Below are positions 18,471 to 26,705 of a stretch of DNA of 64,000 bases, in pieces. The stretch spans positions 1 to 64,000 of the forward strand of contig NZ_JAAFZA010000020.1 in the NCBI RefSeq assembly GCF_015356865.1, read 5' to 3'. Position 1 is the first letter of the stretch. Each line of letters begins with the position of its first letter. The notes under the pieces are model-generated. The model worked only from the letters and a program-made list of their open reading frames with translations, had not been told where the DNA came from and did no database searches. This DNA is from Catenulispora pinisilvae. GTDB lineage: Bacteria > Actinomycetota > Actinomycetes > Streptomycetales > Catenulisporaceae. The translations under genes were made by a program, and so were the position numbers.

Positions 18471-19733
18471 GATGAACTGCACGTCCGGGAAGCTCGGCGA
18501 CGGGCCGTCGAGCAGCGGGCTGGGCCGGTGCCGCAGGTGCAGATCGAAGAACGCGAGCGGGTAGGCCTGCTGGATCCGCACGCCCTCACCGGCGTCCATC
18601 GTGCCGATGAAGCTCTGCACCCCGGCCTGGTCCAGCCCGAGCAGCTGCGCCGCCGGCCCGATCAGGCCCTCGGAGTCGCTGAAGGATATGTGTTGGGCGC
18701 CGTTGAGCTGGAGGTAACGCCGCCAGCCCTTGAGGTGGGTCCAGAACTCCTGGGCGTCCGGATCCGCCGAGCGGGTGAAGACCGCGCTCATCATCATGAA
18801 GGGCTTGGCCAAGTCGGTGGTGATGGTCGGCTGCATCGGCCCGTCGAAGCTCAGGCCGGCCCGGATCCGGTCGTCGGCCAGGGTGGCCAGGGCGGTCGCG
18901 GTGCCGCCCTTGGACCAGCCGAACATGCCGATCCGGTCCAGGTCGAGGGCGCCCGACAAGCCGTCGGGCAGCGGGTGCCGGTCGACGTCGGGGTTGCGGC
19001 CGGCGGCGATCTCCTCAATGGCGTTAAGGAGGAAGCGGGCGTCGGCGGCGAAGTCGCTGGGGGACATCGGTACCCGGTCGGTGAAGTCGGGGGACAGGAC
19101 CGGGCCGCCGGGGAACTGCGTGTAGGCGTCGTAGGTGTGGTCCACGGTGGCCACGATGTAGCCGTGGCTGACCAGCTGCTGGACCACGGTGGTGGTGTCG
19201 GAGCGGTGGTCGTGCGCGCCGTGCGAGAAGACGATGACCGGCCGGGGCCGTCCGCCGCGGTGCACCGGGGCGCCGACGTGCCCGGCGGTGGCCGGGACCG
19301 GCAGGGCGGTCGGCGGGAAGCCGGCGCCGGCCAGCCAGGCCTGGAAGACGCCGGCCGGCATCCAGCGCGCGACCGGGAAGCGGTCGGTGTCCCGGGCCGG
19401 GTACCAGATGCTGGCCATCAGCGGGTACGGGCGGCCCGGGTTCAGCGGGTCGGGGCGGGAGGCGTCGACCAGGTGCAGATCCACGGTGCCGACCCGGTGC
19501 GGGCCGGTCGGGGGCGAGATCAGGAGCTGCGACGGGGCGCCGGTGGCGGCCTTGGCGGTCGGGCTCGTCGGCGCGCCGGCGGAAGTGCCTGAGCCGGTCG
19601 CGGGGGCGGAGCCGGTCGCCGCCGAGGCCCGGGATGCCAGCCCCAGCGGCACCACGGCCCCGGCGGCCAGAGCGGCGCCCAGCAAGGCGCGGCGGCCGGG
19701 TTCGTGACGGCTGGTGAACGGTGTGGTCGTCAT
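18465..19733 (-). CDS. secreted alpha/beta hydrolase (PAF-acetylhydrolase/lipase-like)
   Basis: 422 residues. The N-terminus has a twin-arginine-type signal (EPGRRALLGAALAAGAVVP then ASRASAA) and then a Ser/Gly/Pro/Thr-rich stretch. The hydrolase core shows an oxyanion region VIVFSHGAHDHRS, nucleophile GMFGWSKGG near residue 270 and downstream acid/His segments. The family includes platelet-activating-factor acetylhydrolases and plastic- or ester-degrading esterases, acting outside the cell. It is a stand-alone gene with no ribosome site that is easy to see. The stop codon lies in a 12-bp tandem repeat. Confidence 0.87.
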   Translation of the reverse strand: MTTTPFTSRHEPGRRALLGAALAAGAVVPLGLASRASAATGSAPATGSGTSAGAPTSPTAKAATGAPSQLLISPPTGPHRVGTVDLHLVDASRPDPLNPGRPYPLMASIWYPARDTDRFPVARWMPAGVFQAWLAGAGFPPTALPVPATAGHVGAPVHRGGRPRPVIVFSHGAHDHRSDTTTVVQQLVSHGYIVATVDHTYDAYTQFPGGPVLSPDFTDRVPMSPSDFAADARFLLNAIEEIAAGRNPDVDRHPLPDGLSGALDLDRIGMFGWSKGGTATALATLADDRIRAGLSFDGPMQPTITTDLAKPFMMMSAVFTRSADPDAQEFWTHLKGWRRYLQLNGAQHISFSDSEGLIGPAAQLLGLDQAGVQSFIGTMDAGEGVRIQQAYPLAFFDLHLRHRPSPLLDGPSPSFPDVQFIA

Positions 19734-19815
19734 GTTCGAACGCTGTCATGCGGGGTATCCACCGCACATCGGCTCGTGGGCGTAATCCCCCGGGCTGCCA
19801 TACCCCCTGCGCGAA

Positions 19816-19853
19816 GATCACCTGATGTGATCGATGTGTCTCGGCAGGTGATC
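19816..19853. promoter_or_regulatory. inverted repeat upstream of pfkA
   Basis: GATCACCTG and CAGGTGATC form 9-bp perfect arms with a 20-nt spacer in the divergent gap between the secreted hydrolase and pfkA. Function unknown; a dimeric regulator site is possible. Confidence 0.5.
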
Positions 19854-19903
19854 GTCGGCTTCTGGTTACCGCCTCGTAGCGGTTACGGTGGCGGTGATCG
19901 TAC

Positions 19904-19919
19904 GGTGACCCAGATCACA
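19904..19919. promoter_or_regulatory. putative Crp-type binding site
   Basis: GGTGACCCAGATCACA matches the TGTGA-N6-TCACA Crp consensus at 9 of 10 defined positions and lies 24 bases before the pfkA ATG. Inference: cAMP-receptor-protein control of glycolysis. Confidence 0.55.
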
Positions 19920-19943
19920 TCGTGAACATCAGGGAGTGTGGCC

Positions 19944-20972
19944 ATGCGCATCGGAGTGCTGACCGGCGGCGGGGACTGCCCGGGCTTGAACGCGGTGATC
20001 CGCGCGGCGGTCCGCAAGGGCGTGCAGTTCTACGGCTTGGAGTTCGTGGGATTCCGGGACGGCTGGAAAGGGCCGTTGGACCGGATGACCAAGCCGCTGG
20101 ACGTCGAGGCGGTGCGCGGCATCCTGCCCCGCGGCGGCACCATCCTCGGGTCCTCGCGCACCAACCCGTTGAAGGTCGAGGGCGGCGTCGAGCGGATCAA
20201 GGAGAACCTGGCGGCCGAGGAGGTGGACGCGCTGATCGCGATCGGCGGCGAGGACACCCTGGGCGTGGCCACCGTGCTCGGCGACCAGCACGGCGTGCAC
20301 GTCGTCGGCGTACCGAAGACCATTGACAATGACTTGAACGCCACCGACTACACCTTCGGCTTCGACACCGCCGTCCATGTCGCCACCGAGGCCATCGACC
20401 GCCTGCACACCACTGCCGAATCGCACTCCCGGGCGCTGATCGTGGAGGTGATGGGCCGGCACGCGGGCTGGATCGCGCTGCACTCCGGCATGGCCGGCGG
20501 CGCGAACGTGATCCTGATCCCGGAGGTCACCTTCGACATCGACGAGGTCTGCGGCTGGATCGAGTCCCGCTTCGCCCGCGGCTACGCCCCGATCGTCGTG
20601 GTCGCCGAGGGCGCGCACCCCAAGGACGGCCAGATGCAGATCCAGACCGGGGAACTGGACGCCTTCGGCCACGTCCGGCTCGGCGGCATCGGCGAGCGGC
20701 TGGCCGCCGAGATCGAGCACCGCACCAAGAAGGAGGCCCGCACCACGGTCCTGGGCCACACCCAGCGCGGCGGCACCCCCTCGCCCTTCGACCGCTGGCT
20801 CGCCACCCGCTTCGGCCTGCACGCCGTCGACGCGGTGCACGACGGCGACTGGGGGAAGATGGTCGCGCTGCGCGGGACGGACATCATCCGGGTGCCGCTG
20901 GCCGATGCCACTAAGACGCTGAAGACGGTGCCGATGTCGCTCTACGAGGAGGCTAAGGTCTTCTTCGGGTAG
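19944..20972 (+). CDS. pfkA: 6-phosphofructokinase, group III
   Basis: 342 residues. It phosphorylates fructose 6-phosphate, the committed step of glycolysis. Seen: LTGGGDCPGLNAVIR, GGEDT at 101-105, VPKTIDND near 123-130 and MGRHAGWIALHSG. The Asp at the position equivalent to E. coli Gly104 and the Lys equivalent to position 124 are the pair associated with pyrophosphate use, yet actinobacterial ATP enzymes of this clade can be very similar, so the phosphate donor is open. ATG 19944 follows an AGGGAG site. A GTG two codons upstream is less well placed. Confidence 0.95.
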   Translation: MRIGVLTGGGDCPGLNAVIRAAVRKGVQFYGLEFVGFRDGWKGPLDRMTKPLDVEAVRGILPRGGTILGSSRTNPLKVEGGVERIKENLAAEEVDALIAIGGEDTLGVATVLGDQHGVHVVGVPKTIDNDLNATDYTFGFDTAVHVATEAIDRLHTTAESHSRALIVEVMGRHAGWIALHSGMAGGANVILIPEVTFDIDEVCGWIESRFARGYAPIVVVAEGAHPKDGQMQIQTGELDAFGHVRLGGIGERLAAEIEHRTKKEARTTVLGHTQRGGTPSPFDRWLATRFGLHAVDAVHDGDWGKMVALRGTDIIRVPLADATKTLKTVPMSLYEEAKVFFG

Positions 20973-20999
20973 ATCAGAGCTCTGACTAGCTGAATCGCG

Positions 21000-21028
21000 G
21001 CGGGCGTCCTGGCTTCCGGGGCGCCCGC
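21000..21028 (+). terminator. possible pfkA terminator hairpin
   Basis: GCGGGCG and CGCCCGC arms 15 bases apart, 28 bases after the pfkA stop, followed by the pyrimidine-rich CTGCTTTC. There is no strong U tract, so this is tentative. Confidence 0.4.
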
Positions 21029-21036
21029 TGCTTTCG

Positions 21037-21104
21037 CGTGAAGGTTGTGTCCCGGTGATGAAACGTGTCCCCGTGAAGGCTGTGTCCCGGTGAAGAACGT
21101 GTGA
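21037..21104. repeat. 34-bp tandem duplication
   Basis: Two copies of a unit beginning CGTGAAGGTTGTGTCCCGG and CGTGAAGGCTGTGTCCCGG lie side by side (21037-21070 and 21072-21104). They sit upstream of the small membrane protein gene and overlap no gene. Confidence 0.75.
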
Positions 21105-21157
21105 TCGAGCGGCGCTCGCTCAAAGGCGCCGCCCGTGCCCGTCCTACTCTCGCGCTC

Positions 21158-21730
21158 GTGGACACTGACCAACGCCTGCGCCGGATCCGCCTGTGGCTCG
21201 CGCTCTTCGGCACCGGCCTGGTCCTCAGCGGCGTCACCGCCTTCCCGCTGGAGACCGAGACCCGCTGGCTCAGCGCCTGGCTGCACCATCTCCCGGCGCC
21301 GGCCGGGCTCACCGCCTGGATCGACCGCGTCCACGAGGCACTGAAGCAGACCAACGCCGAGTACCCGTTCATCGCCTATGGCACCGACTGGCTCGCCTTC
21401 GGCCACCTGACCATCGCCGTGGCCTTCTACGGCCCCTGGCGCGATCCGGTCCGCAACAAGTGGGTGATCCAGTTCGGCATGATCGCCTGCGCCGGGATCG
21501 TCCCGCTGGCGCTCATCTGCGGCCCGATCCGCGGCATCCCGTTCTGGTGGTCGGTGATCGACATGTCGTTCGGGGTGTTCGGGGTGCTGCCGCTGATCCC
21601 GGTGTGGCGGCACATCAAGGTCTTGGAAGCCTTGGCGGCAACAGGGCCGGGACCGGCGCATACTCCACCCGGAGTATCCGCCGCCGCCCCACAGCCTCCG
21701 CTGGACGGATACCCGCGGCCCGCGATCTGA
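21158..21730 (+). CDS. predicted membrane protein
   Basis: About 190 residues with four likely membrane helices: IRLWLALFGTGLVLSGVTAF, WLAFGHLTIAVAFYG, IQFGMIACAGIVPLALICG and SVIDMSFGVFGVLPLIPVW. The C-terminus is a Pro/Ala-rich tail. The GTG at 21158 was chosen because TACTCT lies 7 bases upstream. No functional motif is recognised; related small membrane proteins of unknown role occur widely in bacteria. It is followed 14 bases later by a sensor kinase gene that also has its own -10-like box. Confidence 0.78.
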   Translation: MDTDQRLRRIRLWLALFGTGLVLSGVTAFPLETETRWLSAWLHHLPAPAGLTAWIDRVHEALKQTNAEYPFIAYGTDWLAFGHLTIAVAFYGPWRDPVRNKWVIQFGMIACAGIVPLALICGPIRGIPFWWSVIDMSFGVFGVLPLIPVWRHIKVLEALAATGPGPAHTPPGVSAAAPQPPLDGYPRPAI

Positions 21731-21744
21731 TCTAGCGTTCAAGC

Positions 21745-23052
21745 ATGACCGAACAGCCGCAGCCGACCTCGCGACCCTGGCTGGCCTGGCTGTGGATCGA
21801 ACGCTCGACTGTCGTGCTGCCGCTGATCCTGCTGGTGTTCGACGTCGTCGGGACCTGGGGCGCCTACGGTCACTGGCACAACACCGGCCACCAGCAAGTC
21901 GAGTACGGGGTCCGGCCGCTGGACTGGTTCGGCTGGGTCCTGGTCGTCGCCGGCCCCGTCGCGTTGCACCACCGGCGGCGGGCCCCGCGGATCGCGATGG
22001 CGGTCTGCCTCGGCGCGACCCTGCTCTACCTCCTCATGGGCTACGCCTACGGTCCGATCTTCCTGAACGCCCTGCTCGCGGTGATCGTCATCGGCGGCAC
22101 CGGCTACCGCCGCGAGGTGTGGGCCGGCTCGTTGGCGTTCGCGATCGGGATGATCTTCGTGCCGACGCACAGTGCGAAGGGCCAGCTGCGCAGCAGCCCC
22201 AGCGAGATCCTGTTCACCGCCGGCTGGCTGCTGGCGCTGCTGATGCTGGCCGAGCTGTTCCGCCTGCTGCGCCAGCGCGGGCTGGAGGTGCAAAGGGCCC
22301 GCGACCAGGAGGTCAAGGCGCACGAGGAGGAGTCGCGGCGGCAGGCCAGCGAGGAGCGGCTGCAGATCGCCCGCGAACTGCACGACGTGCTGGCGCACTC
22401 GATCTCGCTGATAGCGGTGCAGGCCAACGTCGCGCTGGAGGTCATGGACCGCCGCCCCGAGCAGGCCCGGATCGCGCTGTCCGCGATCAAGGACGCCAGC
22501 CGGTCCGCGCTCGGCGAGGTCCGCTCGGTGCTGACCGTGCTGCGCGGCGACGGCGCGGCCCCCCGCGACCCGGCCCCCGACCTGGGGCGATTGGAACACC
22601 TGGTGGAGCTGGCCGAGGCGGCCGGGCTGAAGGTGGCGCTGAGCGTGGTGGGGGACCTGGAGAAGGTGCCGCTGGCGGTGAGCCAGGCCGGGTACCGGAT
22701 CGTGCAGGAGTCGTTGACGAACGTGGTGCGGCACGCTGAAGCCGGGCGCGCGGCGATCCTGGTGGAGTGCTCCGACGGACTGCACCTGCGGATCACCGAC
22801 GACGGCCGCGGGTGCCCGCTGGGGGAGGCCGTGACCGGCGGGAACGGGCTGCCGGGGATGCGGGAGCGGGCGACCGCGTTCGGTGGGACGCTTACTGCCG
22901 GACCGCAGCCGGGCGGTGGGTTCCGCGTCGATGCCCACATCCCGTTTCCGGCGCCGTCCGCATCGTCCACGCCCGCCGCCAACGACGCCAACGACGCCAA
23001 CGACGCCAACGACGCCAACGACACCGATCACACCGATGGGGAACAGCCATGA
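21745..23052 (+). CDS. sensor histidine kinase, NarL-partner type
   Basis: 435 residues. Four or five N-terminal membrane helices (VVLPLILLVFDVVGTWGAY onward), a HisKA_3 H-box LQIARELHDVLAHSISLIAV with His near residue 213, and a HATPase domain with LRITDDGRGCP and GNGLPGMRERA. The last residues are an Asn-Asp-Ala repeat made by four perfect copies of AACGACGCC at 22981-23016. TAGCGT lies 6 bases before the ATG. The stop overlaps the regulator by ATGA. It resembles DesK-type kinases. Confidence 0.93.
   Translation: MTEQPQPTSRPWLAWLWIERSTVVLPLILLVFDVVGTWGAYGHWHNTGHQQVEYGVRPLDWFGWVLVVAGPVALHHRRRAPRIAMAVCLGATLLYLLMGYAYGPIFLNALLAVIVIGGTGYRREVWAGSLAFAIGMIFVPTHSAKGQLRSSPSEILFTAGWLLALLMLAELFRLLRQRGLEVQRARDQEVKAHEEESRRQASEERLQIARELHDVLAHSISLIAVQANVALEVMDRRPEQARIALSAIKDASRSALGEVRSVLTVLRGDGAAPRDPAPDLGRLEHLVELAEAAGLKVALSVVGDLEKVPLAVSQAGYRIVQESLTNVVRHAEAGRAAILVECSDGLHLRITDDGRGCPLGEAVTGGNGLPGMRERATAFGGTLTAGPQPGGGFRVDAHIPFPAPSASSTPAANDANDANDANDANDTDHTDGEQP
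22981..23016 (+). repeat. 9-bp repeat within the kinase C-terminus
   Basis: Four perfect copies of AACGACGCC (encoding Asn-Asp-Ala) followed by a degenerate fifth. It keeps the reading frame and lies just before the overlap with the regulator gene, so copy number changes would only alter tail length. Confidence 0.85.
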
Positions 23053-23723
23053 TCAGGGTCCTGCTCGCCGACGACCAGGCGCTGGTGCGCGCCGGCTTCC
23101 GGGCGCTGCTGGAGGTACAGGACGGGATCGAGGTGGCCGGGGAGGCCACCAACGGTGCCGAGGCCTACCGGCTGGCCGGGGAGGTGGCCCCGGACGTGAT
23201 CCTGATGGACATCCGGATGCCCGGCACCGACGGCCTGGAGGCCACCCGGATGATCACCGCGGACGAGCGCCTGTCCGGCGTCCGCATCCTGATCCTGACC
23301 ACCTTCGAGCTCGACGAGTACGTCTTCGAGGCGATCCGGGCCGGCGCCAGCGGCTTCCTGCTGAAGGACACCGAACCCGCGGACCTGCTCCGCGGCCTGC
23401 GCGCGGTCGCTGACGGCGAGGCCCTGCTGGCCCCCAGCGTGACCCGCCGCCTGATCGAGGAGTTCGCGGTCCGCAGCAAGCGCACCGGCCCCAACCCGGC
23501 GGCCGAGCAGATCAAGGCCCTGACCGAGCGGGAGCGGGAGGTGCTGGCGCTGGTCGCGGCCGGGCTGAGCAACGAGGAGATCGCCGACCGGCTGGTGCTG
23601 AGCCCGCTGACGGCCAAGACGCACGTCAGCCGGAGCATGGTGAAGCTCGGGGCCCGGGACCGGGCCCAGTTGGTGGTGCTGGCCTACGAGTCGGGGCTGG
23701 CCCGCCCTGGGTGGTTGGACTAG
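23049..23723 (+). CDS. NarL/LuxR-type response regulator
   Basis: 224 residues. Receiver with LLADDQALVRAGF, phosphorylatable Asp in VILMDIRMPG and Lys in FLLKDTEPAD, then a LuxR domain LTEREREVLALVAAGLSNE and SPLTAKTHVSRSMVKLG. ATGA overlap with the kinase gene defines the start and the pair. Typical DesR/LiaR-like layout. Target genes cannot be told from the window. Confidence 0.94.
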   Translation: MIRVLLADDQALVRAGFRALLEVQDGIEVAGEATNGAEAYRLAGEVAPDVILMDIRMPGTDGLEATRMITADERLSGVRILILTTFELDEYVFEAIRAGASGFLLKDTEPADLLRGLRAVADGEALLAPSVTRRLIEEFAVRSKRTGPNPAAEQIKALTEREREVLALVAAGLSNEEIADRLVLSPLTAKTHVSRSMVKLGARDRAQLVVLAYESGLARPGWLD

Positions 23724-23860
23724 CGACTTCCCATCTGTCTCGCCTACCCCACCAGCACCCTCATCCCCGGCACCGCCACGGTATCCGCAGCTCGGACGCC
23801 CGGGTCCCAAGCACTGGACGCGTCCACGGAACCCCTCGAAGCTTCGCGTACCCTGGCTCA

Positions 23861-25225
23861 ATGAGCGAAGTTGTCAGGAATCCGGCCGGTGCCGGGTCCG
23901 TCGAAGACACGTGGTCCGCGCTTCCCGCGGGCCAGCAGCCGGAGTGGCCGGACGCCGCCGAGCTGGCCGCCGCCGTCTCCGAGCTCCGCTCCTATCCGCC
24001 GCTGGTCTTCGCCGGCGAGGCCGATCTGCTCAAGGCCCGCATCGCCGAGGTCGCCCGGGGTGAGGCGTTCCTGCTCACCGGCGGCGACTGCGCCGAGACC
24101 TTCGCCGGGGTCACCGCCGACGCGATCCGCGCCAAGCTCAAGACGCTGCTCCAGATGGCCGTCGTCCTCACCTACGCGGCCTCGCTGCCGGTGGTGAAGG
24201 TCGGGCGGATCGCCGGCCAGTACTCCAAGCCGCGCTCCAAGGGAACCGAGACCCGCGACGGCATCACCCTGCCGGCCTACCGGGGCGACTCGATCAACGG
24301 CTTCGACTTCACCCCCGAGGCCCGCACCCCCGACCCCAAGCGCCTGCTGCGGATGTACCAGGCCAGCGCCTCCACGCTGAACCTGGTCCGGGCGTTCACC
24401 ACCGGCGGCTACGCCGACATGCGGCAGGTCCACGCCTGGAACCAGGACTTCGTGGCCGGATCGCCCTCCGGCGAGCGCTACGAGGTGCTGGCCGGGGAGA
24501 TCGACCGCGCGTTGCAGTTCATGCGCGCGTGCGGGACCGACCCCGAGGAACTGCGCACCGTCGAGTTCTACGCCGCGCACGAGGGCCTGGTGCTCCCCTA
24601 CGAGTCGGCGCTGACCCGCATCGACTCGCGCACCGGCAACCCCTACGCGACCAGCGGCCACTACATCTGGATCGGCGAGCGCACCCGCGACCTGTCCGGC
24701 GCGCACGTCGAGTACTTCAGCCGGATCAGCAACCCGATCGGCATCAAGCTGGGCCCGACGACCAGCCCGGACGACGCGCTGGCCTACCTGGACCGGCTGG
24801 ACCCGGACCGCGAGCCCGGCCGGCTGTCGTTCATCGTTCGCATGGGCGCGGGCCAAGTGCGGGAGAAGCTGCCGGCGCTGGTGGAGAAGGTGCGCGGCGA
24901 GGGCCACCAGGTGGCCTGGATCTGCGACCCGATGCACGGCAACACCTTCGAGGCGCCCTCGGGCCACAAGACCCGGCGCTTCGACGACGTGCTGGACGAG
25001 GTCAAGGGTTTCTTCGAGGTGCACCACGCGCTCGGCTCGCACCCCGGCGGCATCCACGTCGAACTCACCGGCGAGGACGTCACCGAGTGCGTCGGCGGCG
25101 GCGAGGAGATCCACTTCGAGGCCCTGCACCAGCGCTACGAGACGCTGTGCGACCCCCGGCTGAACCGCAGCCAGTCGCTGGACCTGGCGTTCCTCGTCGC
25201 GGAGATGCTGCGCGCGGGGCACTGA
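23861..25225 (+). CDS. aroH: 3-deoxy-7-phosphoheptulonate synthase, class II
   Basis: 454 residues. It joins phosphoenolpyruvate and erythrose 4-phosphate in the first step of the shikimate pathway. Class II (plant-like) markers are clear: LTGGDCAETFAGVTAD with the metal Cys, GQYSKPRSKGTE, GHYIWIGERTR, the His in CDPMHGNTFEAPSGHKTRRF, and IHVELTGEDVTECVGG. Length is usual for the class. TACCCT sits 6 bases before the ATG, indicating a leaderless message. A MITE-like element follows the gene. Confidence 0.95.
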   Translation: MSEVVRNPAGAGSVEDTWSALPAGQQPEWPDAAELAAAVSELRSYPPLVFAGEADLLKARIAEVARGEAFLLTGGDCAETFAGVTADAIRAKLKTLLQMAVVLTYAASLPVVKVGRIAGQYSKPRSKGTETRDGITLPAYRGDSINGFDFTPEARTPDPKRLLRMYQASASTLNLVRAFTTGGYADMRQVHAWNQDFVAGSPSGERYEVLAGEIDRALQFMRACGTDPEELRTVEFYAAHEGLVLPYESALTRIDSRTGNPYATSGHYIWIGERTRDLSGAHVEYFSRISNPIGIKLGPTTSPDDALAYLDRLDPDREPGRLSFIVRMGAGQVREKLPALVEKVRGEGHQVAWICDPMHGNTFEAPSGHKTRRFDDVLDEVKGFFEVHHALGSHPGGIHVELTGEDVTECVGGGEEIHFEALHQRYETLCDPRLNRSQSLDLAFLVAEMLRAGH

Positions 25226-25288
25226 GACCGACCCTTCATCGCTCCCGTCCCGGTCTGTCCGGGCCGGGAGTGCGGCAGGGCGCGGGTA

Positions 25289-25574
25289 AGAGCGACCGAG
25301 GATTGGTGGCCGGTCTGGCGAGGCGGCGCAGCCGCCGCAGCGCACGGAAAACTCGGCGGGGCTCGTGTCTTTGGCGGCTTCGCCGCTGGTGGCTGGGCGT
25401 GCCGGACGCATGCCCTCGACCCGGCCCGCGCCTGCGCGCAAATCGGCACGAGCGTCGTGGGCATGCGGCTTGCAAGCGCAGCGCGGCAAGGGACCGGTGC
25501 GGCCAGGCTCGGAGCTCCGACGCTGGTTTTCCAATGTCGCTCAGCCCGCCCGGCCACCAATCCTCGGTCGCTCT
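25289..25574. mobile_element. MITE-like element with 25-bp terminal inverted repeats
   Basis: The ends, 25289-25313 and 25550-25574, are perfect 25-bp inverted repeats that begin AGAGCGACCGAGG. The interior holds a second nested pair, GCATGCCC (25408) and GGGCATGC (25459), and small hairpins such as GGCGGCttcGCCGC. No transposase reading frame is present in the 286 bp. A clean target-site duplication is not visible, although TA dinucleotides adjoin both ends. It fills most of the 376-bp gap between the DAHP synthase and the threonine aldolase genes and could also act as a bidirectional structure at RNA level. Confidence 0.7.
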
Positions 25575-25601
25575 AAACATTGCGCGATACGTTTCGGGGT
25601 T

Positions 25602-26648
25602 ATGGCCAACCTTGACTTCGAGTACCCGATCGACCTGCGCAGCGACACCGTCACCAAGCCCTCCCAGCCGATGCGGGAGGCGATCGCGGCCGCGGAGGTC
25701 GGGGACGACCAGTACGGCGAGGACCCGACCGTCCGGCGGCTGGAGGAGGACGTCGCGGCCCGGTTCGGGTTCCAGGACGCCGTCTTCGTCCCGACCGGGA
25801 TCATGGCCAACCACATCGGGATCCGGCTACAGGTCGGCCCGGGCGAGGAACTGATCTGCGACGCCGACGCGCACATCGTCGCCCACGAGAACGGCGGTCT
25901 GGCCGCGCACGCCGGGATCCAGACCCGCACCCTGCCCTCCGTGCGCGGGCTCCTGGACCCGGCCGGCCTCGCCGCGCTGATCCGCGTCGGCGACCGATAC
26001 ACGGTTGGTACCCGCGCGCTGGAGGTGGAGAACACCCACAACCGCGGCGGCGGCGCCGTATATCCCATCGAGACGCTGCGGGAAATCAGGGCACTGGCTG
26101 ACTCCTTCGGTCTCGGACTACACCTGGACGGCGCGCGCATCTGGAACGCGTACGCGGCCACCGGCGTCCCGTTGCGGGAGTACGGCGCGATCGCGCACAC
26201 GATGGCGGTCTGCATGTCCAAGGGCCTCGGCGCCCCGGCCGGGTCGCTGGTGTTGCTCCCGCCCGGCCGCTCCGAGGAGGCGCGCTCGCTGCGCCGCCGG
26301 CTCGGCGGATCGATGCGGCAGGCCGGAATCCTGGCCGCCGGCGCCCAATACGCGCTCGACCACAACCTGGAGCGCCTGTCGCAGGACCATGAGAACGCCG
26401 CGCGGATCGCGGCGGCGCTGCGGTCGGCCGGGGCCTCGGTGCGCGACCCGGAGACCAACATCGTGCTCCTCGACGCCGACGACGCCCCGGCGGTGGCAAA
26501 GGAATGTTTCGCCAAGGGCGTGCGGATCTCCGCGTTCGGTCCGAAACTGCTGCGGATCGTGACGCACTTGGACGTGTCGGCTCAGGACTGTGACACCGCC
26601 GCCGACGTGGTTTCCTCCGTCTTGATGCAATCCCCTGAGAGGGGCTAG
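25602..26648 (+). CDS. low-specificity threonine aldolase, PLP-dependent
   Basis: 348 residues of fold-type I PLP enzymes that cleave threonine/allo-threonine to glycine and acetaldehyde. Seen: DLRSDTVTKPS, GDDQYGEDPTVRRLE, substrate/PLP region ENTHNRGGG, HLDGARIWNA, and the Schiff-base Lys in CMSKGLGAPAGS. The ATG at 25602 is the first start after the MITE-like element; TACGTT lies 8 bases upstream. The longer frame upstream lies inside the element and is not expected to be translated. Confidence 0.92.
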   Translation: MANLDFEYPIDLRSDTVTKPSQPMREAIAAAEVGDDQYGEDPTVRRLEEDVAARFGFQDAVFVPTGIMANHIGIRLQVGPGEELICDADAHIVAHENGGLAAHAGIQTRTLPSVRGLLDPAGLAALIRVGDRYTVGTRALEVENTHNRGGGAVYPIETLREIRALADSFGLGLHLDGARIWNAYAATGVPLREYGAIAHTMAVCMSKGLGAPAGSLVLLPPGRSEEARSLRRRLGGSMRQAGILAAGAQYALDHNLERLSQDHENAARIAAALRSAGASVRDPETNIVLLDADDAPAVAKECFAKGVRISAFGPKLLRIVTHLDVSAQDCDTAADVVSSVLMQSPERG

Positions 26649-26705
26649 GGTCGGCCCCGATTAAGCGGTTGTCGCTAGCGAGTCAGCATGGTGGGGAGAA
26701 GCCCG

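Noticed and set aside
25365-25601. N-terminal extension of the threonine aldolase by 79 residues
   Set aside because: It would be encoded inside the MITE-like element, has no homology to the family, and the ATG at 25602 gives the normal length.
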